Below are positions 63,085 to 64,000 of a DNA stretch of 64,000 nucleotides, piece by piece (within the stretch, counting starts at the first letter, position 1; each line of letters starts with the position of its first letter). Below the pieces are notes generated by a model that saw only the letters and a program-made list of their open reading frames with translations, did no database searches and was not told where the DNA came from. The translations under genes and the position numbers were made by a program. Origin of the DNA: Psychrobacter sp. FDAARGOS_221 (GTDB lineage: Bacteria; Pseudomonadota; Gammaproteobacteria; Pseudomonadales; Moraxellaceae); the NCBI RefSeq assembly GCF_002313155.2, contig NZ_NWFK02000001.1, positions 1,364,001-1,428,000 of the forward strand, read 5' to 3'.

Positions 63085-64000
63085 CTAAAGAATCGGTTCT
63101 AAAAACTCAGCATCATCTGCCTCAATCGGATTACCCTGCACATCGAAATAAAATTTTTGACTACTTTTACTCACCTTTATACTATATACACTTGATAAAC
63201 TTGTATTCTTATCATCAAAGCCGATATCAATATCATCATATATAAAAGGTACTATGATAGTATTATCTTTATCTATCACACCCCAATATCCATTTTTCCT
63301 CAACGCCACTATCCCATCATAATCAAATCGATACTTACTACGCCAATCATCAATATCAATATTGGCATCGTCATAGTCAAAAGGGATAACTGTTTGACCG
63401 TCTCTATTAATAAAACCAAACTTGTTGTTTTTCTTGACCGCCGCTAAATCATTTTTAAATTCAACTGCTTTGTCATATTCAAAAGGAATAACTGTCTCAA
63501 AGTCACGATTAATAAAGCCCCACTTACCGTCTTTTTTTACTGTAAAAAGCTCGTCAAAAAGGGATCTCCATACAATCTTGTCAAACTTTTTAGTCGTCGC
63601 TAAATTGCCATTATTATCTAGAAAAGAAAAGTCATCTGCCTGCTGCACATAAAGTAAGTTTGGATTAACCCTTGTAATCCGTTGATACTCAAATGGCACA
63701 ATAATATTGTTATCCATATCAATCACACCGTAAGTATCACGCTGTATCTCTTCACCATATCCTTGTGTCAGATTTTCAGGGTTATAGGAAACAATCGCAC
63801 GTCCATTTTCGACGAAGAAGTCAGTATCATCGTATAAAAAAGGGATAACTATTTGCCCTGATTCATCAATATAGCCATATCGACCATTTTGCTTAACCCA
63901 AGCTTTAGATTCGTTAAATATACCAACATCATCTGCCCAATAAGGTAATAATAACTCACCCTTGGTATTTATAAAATTACAGTGCTTATCTTTACAGGCT
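63085..64000 (-). CDS. WG-repeat protein (copy 2), C-terminal part, cut by window edge
   Basis: The frame is open from the right edge to the stop at 63085, so at least 305 residues belong to it; the N-terminus is outside. A GTG at 63724-63726 is inside the coding frame and not the true start, as the translation continues upstream with NGRYGYIDESGQIVIPFLYD and TYGVIDMDNNIIVPFEYQ. WG units match copy 1 closely in the stretch KKDGKWGFINRDFETVIPFE and diverge more in between, including the last 30 residues. It is therefore an older or recombining tandem paralog of 61209-62777. Confidence 0.88.
   Translation of the reverse strand, partial: ACKDKHCNFINTKGELLLPYWADDVGIFNESKAWVKQNGRYGYIDESGQIVIPFLYDDTDFFVENGRAIVSYNPENLTQGYGEEIQRDTYGVIDMDNNIIVPFEYQRITRVNPNLLYVQQADDFSFLDNNGNLATTKKFDKIVWRSLFDELFTVKKDGKWGFINRDFETVIPFEYDKAVEFKNDLAAVKKNNKFGFINRDGQTVIPFDYDDANIDIDDWRSKYRFDYDGIVALRKNGYWGVIDKDNTIIVPFIYDDIDIGFDDKNTSLSSVYSIKVSKSSQKFYFDVQGNPIEADDAEFLEPIL

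Larger units (their letters stand above)
60984..64000 (-). repeat. Tandem duplication of the WG/partner module
   Basis: Two units in the same order and orientation: WG gene then small gene. Corresponding parts are 63085-64000 with the matching part of 61209-62777, and 62860-63057 with about 60984-61186. The short spacers between WG gene and partner are also similar (both contain GCCTAAATAATAGC). The outer limits of the duplication cannot be set because copy 2 leaves the window. Confidence 0.85.

Overview
The window is chromosomal DNA from a gammaproteobacterium of the family Moraxellaceae, most likely Psychrobacter. Reasons: moderate GC with AT-rich spacers; a short AccA lacking the usual N-terminal helical arm, as in Acinetobacter and relatives; hydrophilic Q/S/N-rich insertions in housekeeping enzymes; and the overall similarity of the proteins. 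No rRNA, tRNA, phage, transposase or CRISPR array was recognised. Most of the window is core genome.

Layout. 1-5.6 kb (minus): start of proC, then tilS, fdhD and a YdeP-type molybdopterin oxidoreductase. 5.6-7.1 kb: a decayed patch with a cytochrome c fragment joined to a second copy of the accA tail, then an AhpD-like protein and a small DUF2892 membrane protein. 7.1-11.2 kb (minus): accA, ppx, hemL. 11.6-18.9 kb: the cytochrome bd locus, with cydA-cydB-cydX on the minus strand and the assembly exporter cydD-cydC divergent on the plus strand. 19.1-23.3 kb: ppk2, a DegV protein, a YjdM/PhnA zinc-ribbon protein and ygfZ. 23.4-29.5 kb: a Met/His-rich Spy-like lipoprotein, 1.4 kb of non-coding DNA carrying three long direct repeats, the protease prc, and nagZ. 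29.7-43.6 kb: an OmpA-family protein, a rhomboid protease, hemA, sodB, rdgB, tig-clpP-clpX, a short-chain dehydrogenase and an MFS transporter.

44.0-55.9 kb is a catabolic island for the distal valine pathway: a PrpE-type acyl-CoA synthetase, a GntP-family permease, mmsA, an EamA transporter, an acyl-CoA dehydrogenase, an enoyl-CoA hydratase, a 3-hydroxyisobutyryl-CoA hydrolase, mmsB and a divergent IclR regulator. Together these would take isobutyryl-CoA through methacrylyl-CoA, 3-hydroxyisobutyryl-CoA, 3-hydroxyisobutyrate and methylmalonate semialdehyde to propionyl-CoA. A near-identical inverted repeat lies upstream of both the CoA-ligase gene and mmsA and is a candidate shared operator.

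56.0-60.4 kb holds a SPOR-domain protein, argS, a DUF2788 protein and cmoB. From 60.6 kb to the right edge there is a tandem duplication of a two-gene module: a WG-repeat protein followed by a small unrecognised protein. The second module has a truncated small gene and a WG gene that runs off the window.

The least explained elements are the triple long repeat at 24.3-25.7 kb and the duplicated WG/partner module at the right edge. All calls come from reading the sequence; no database search was run.
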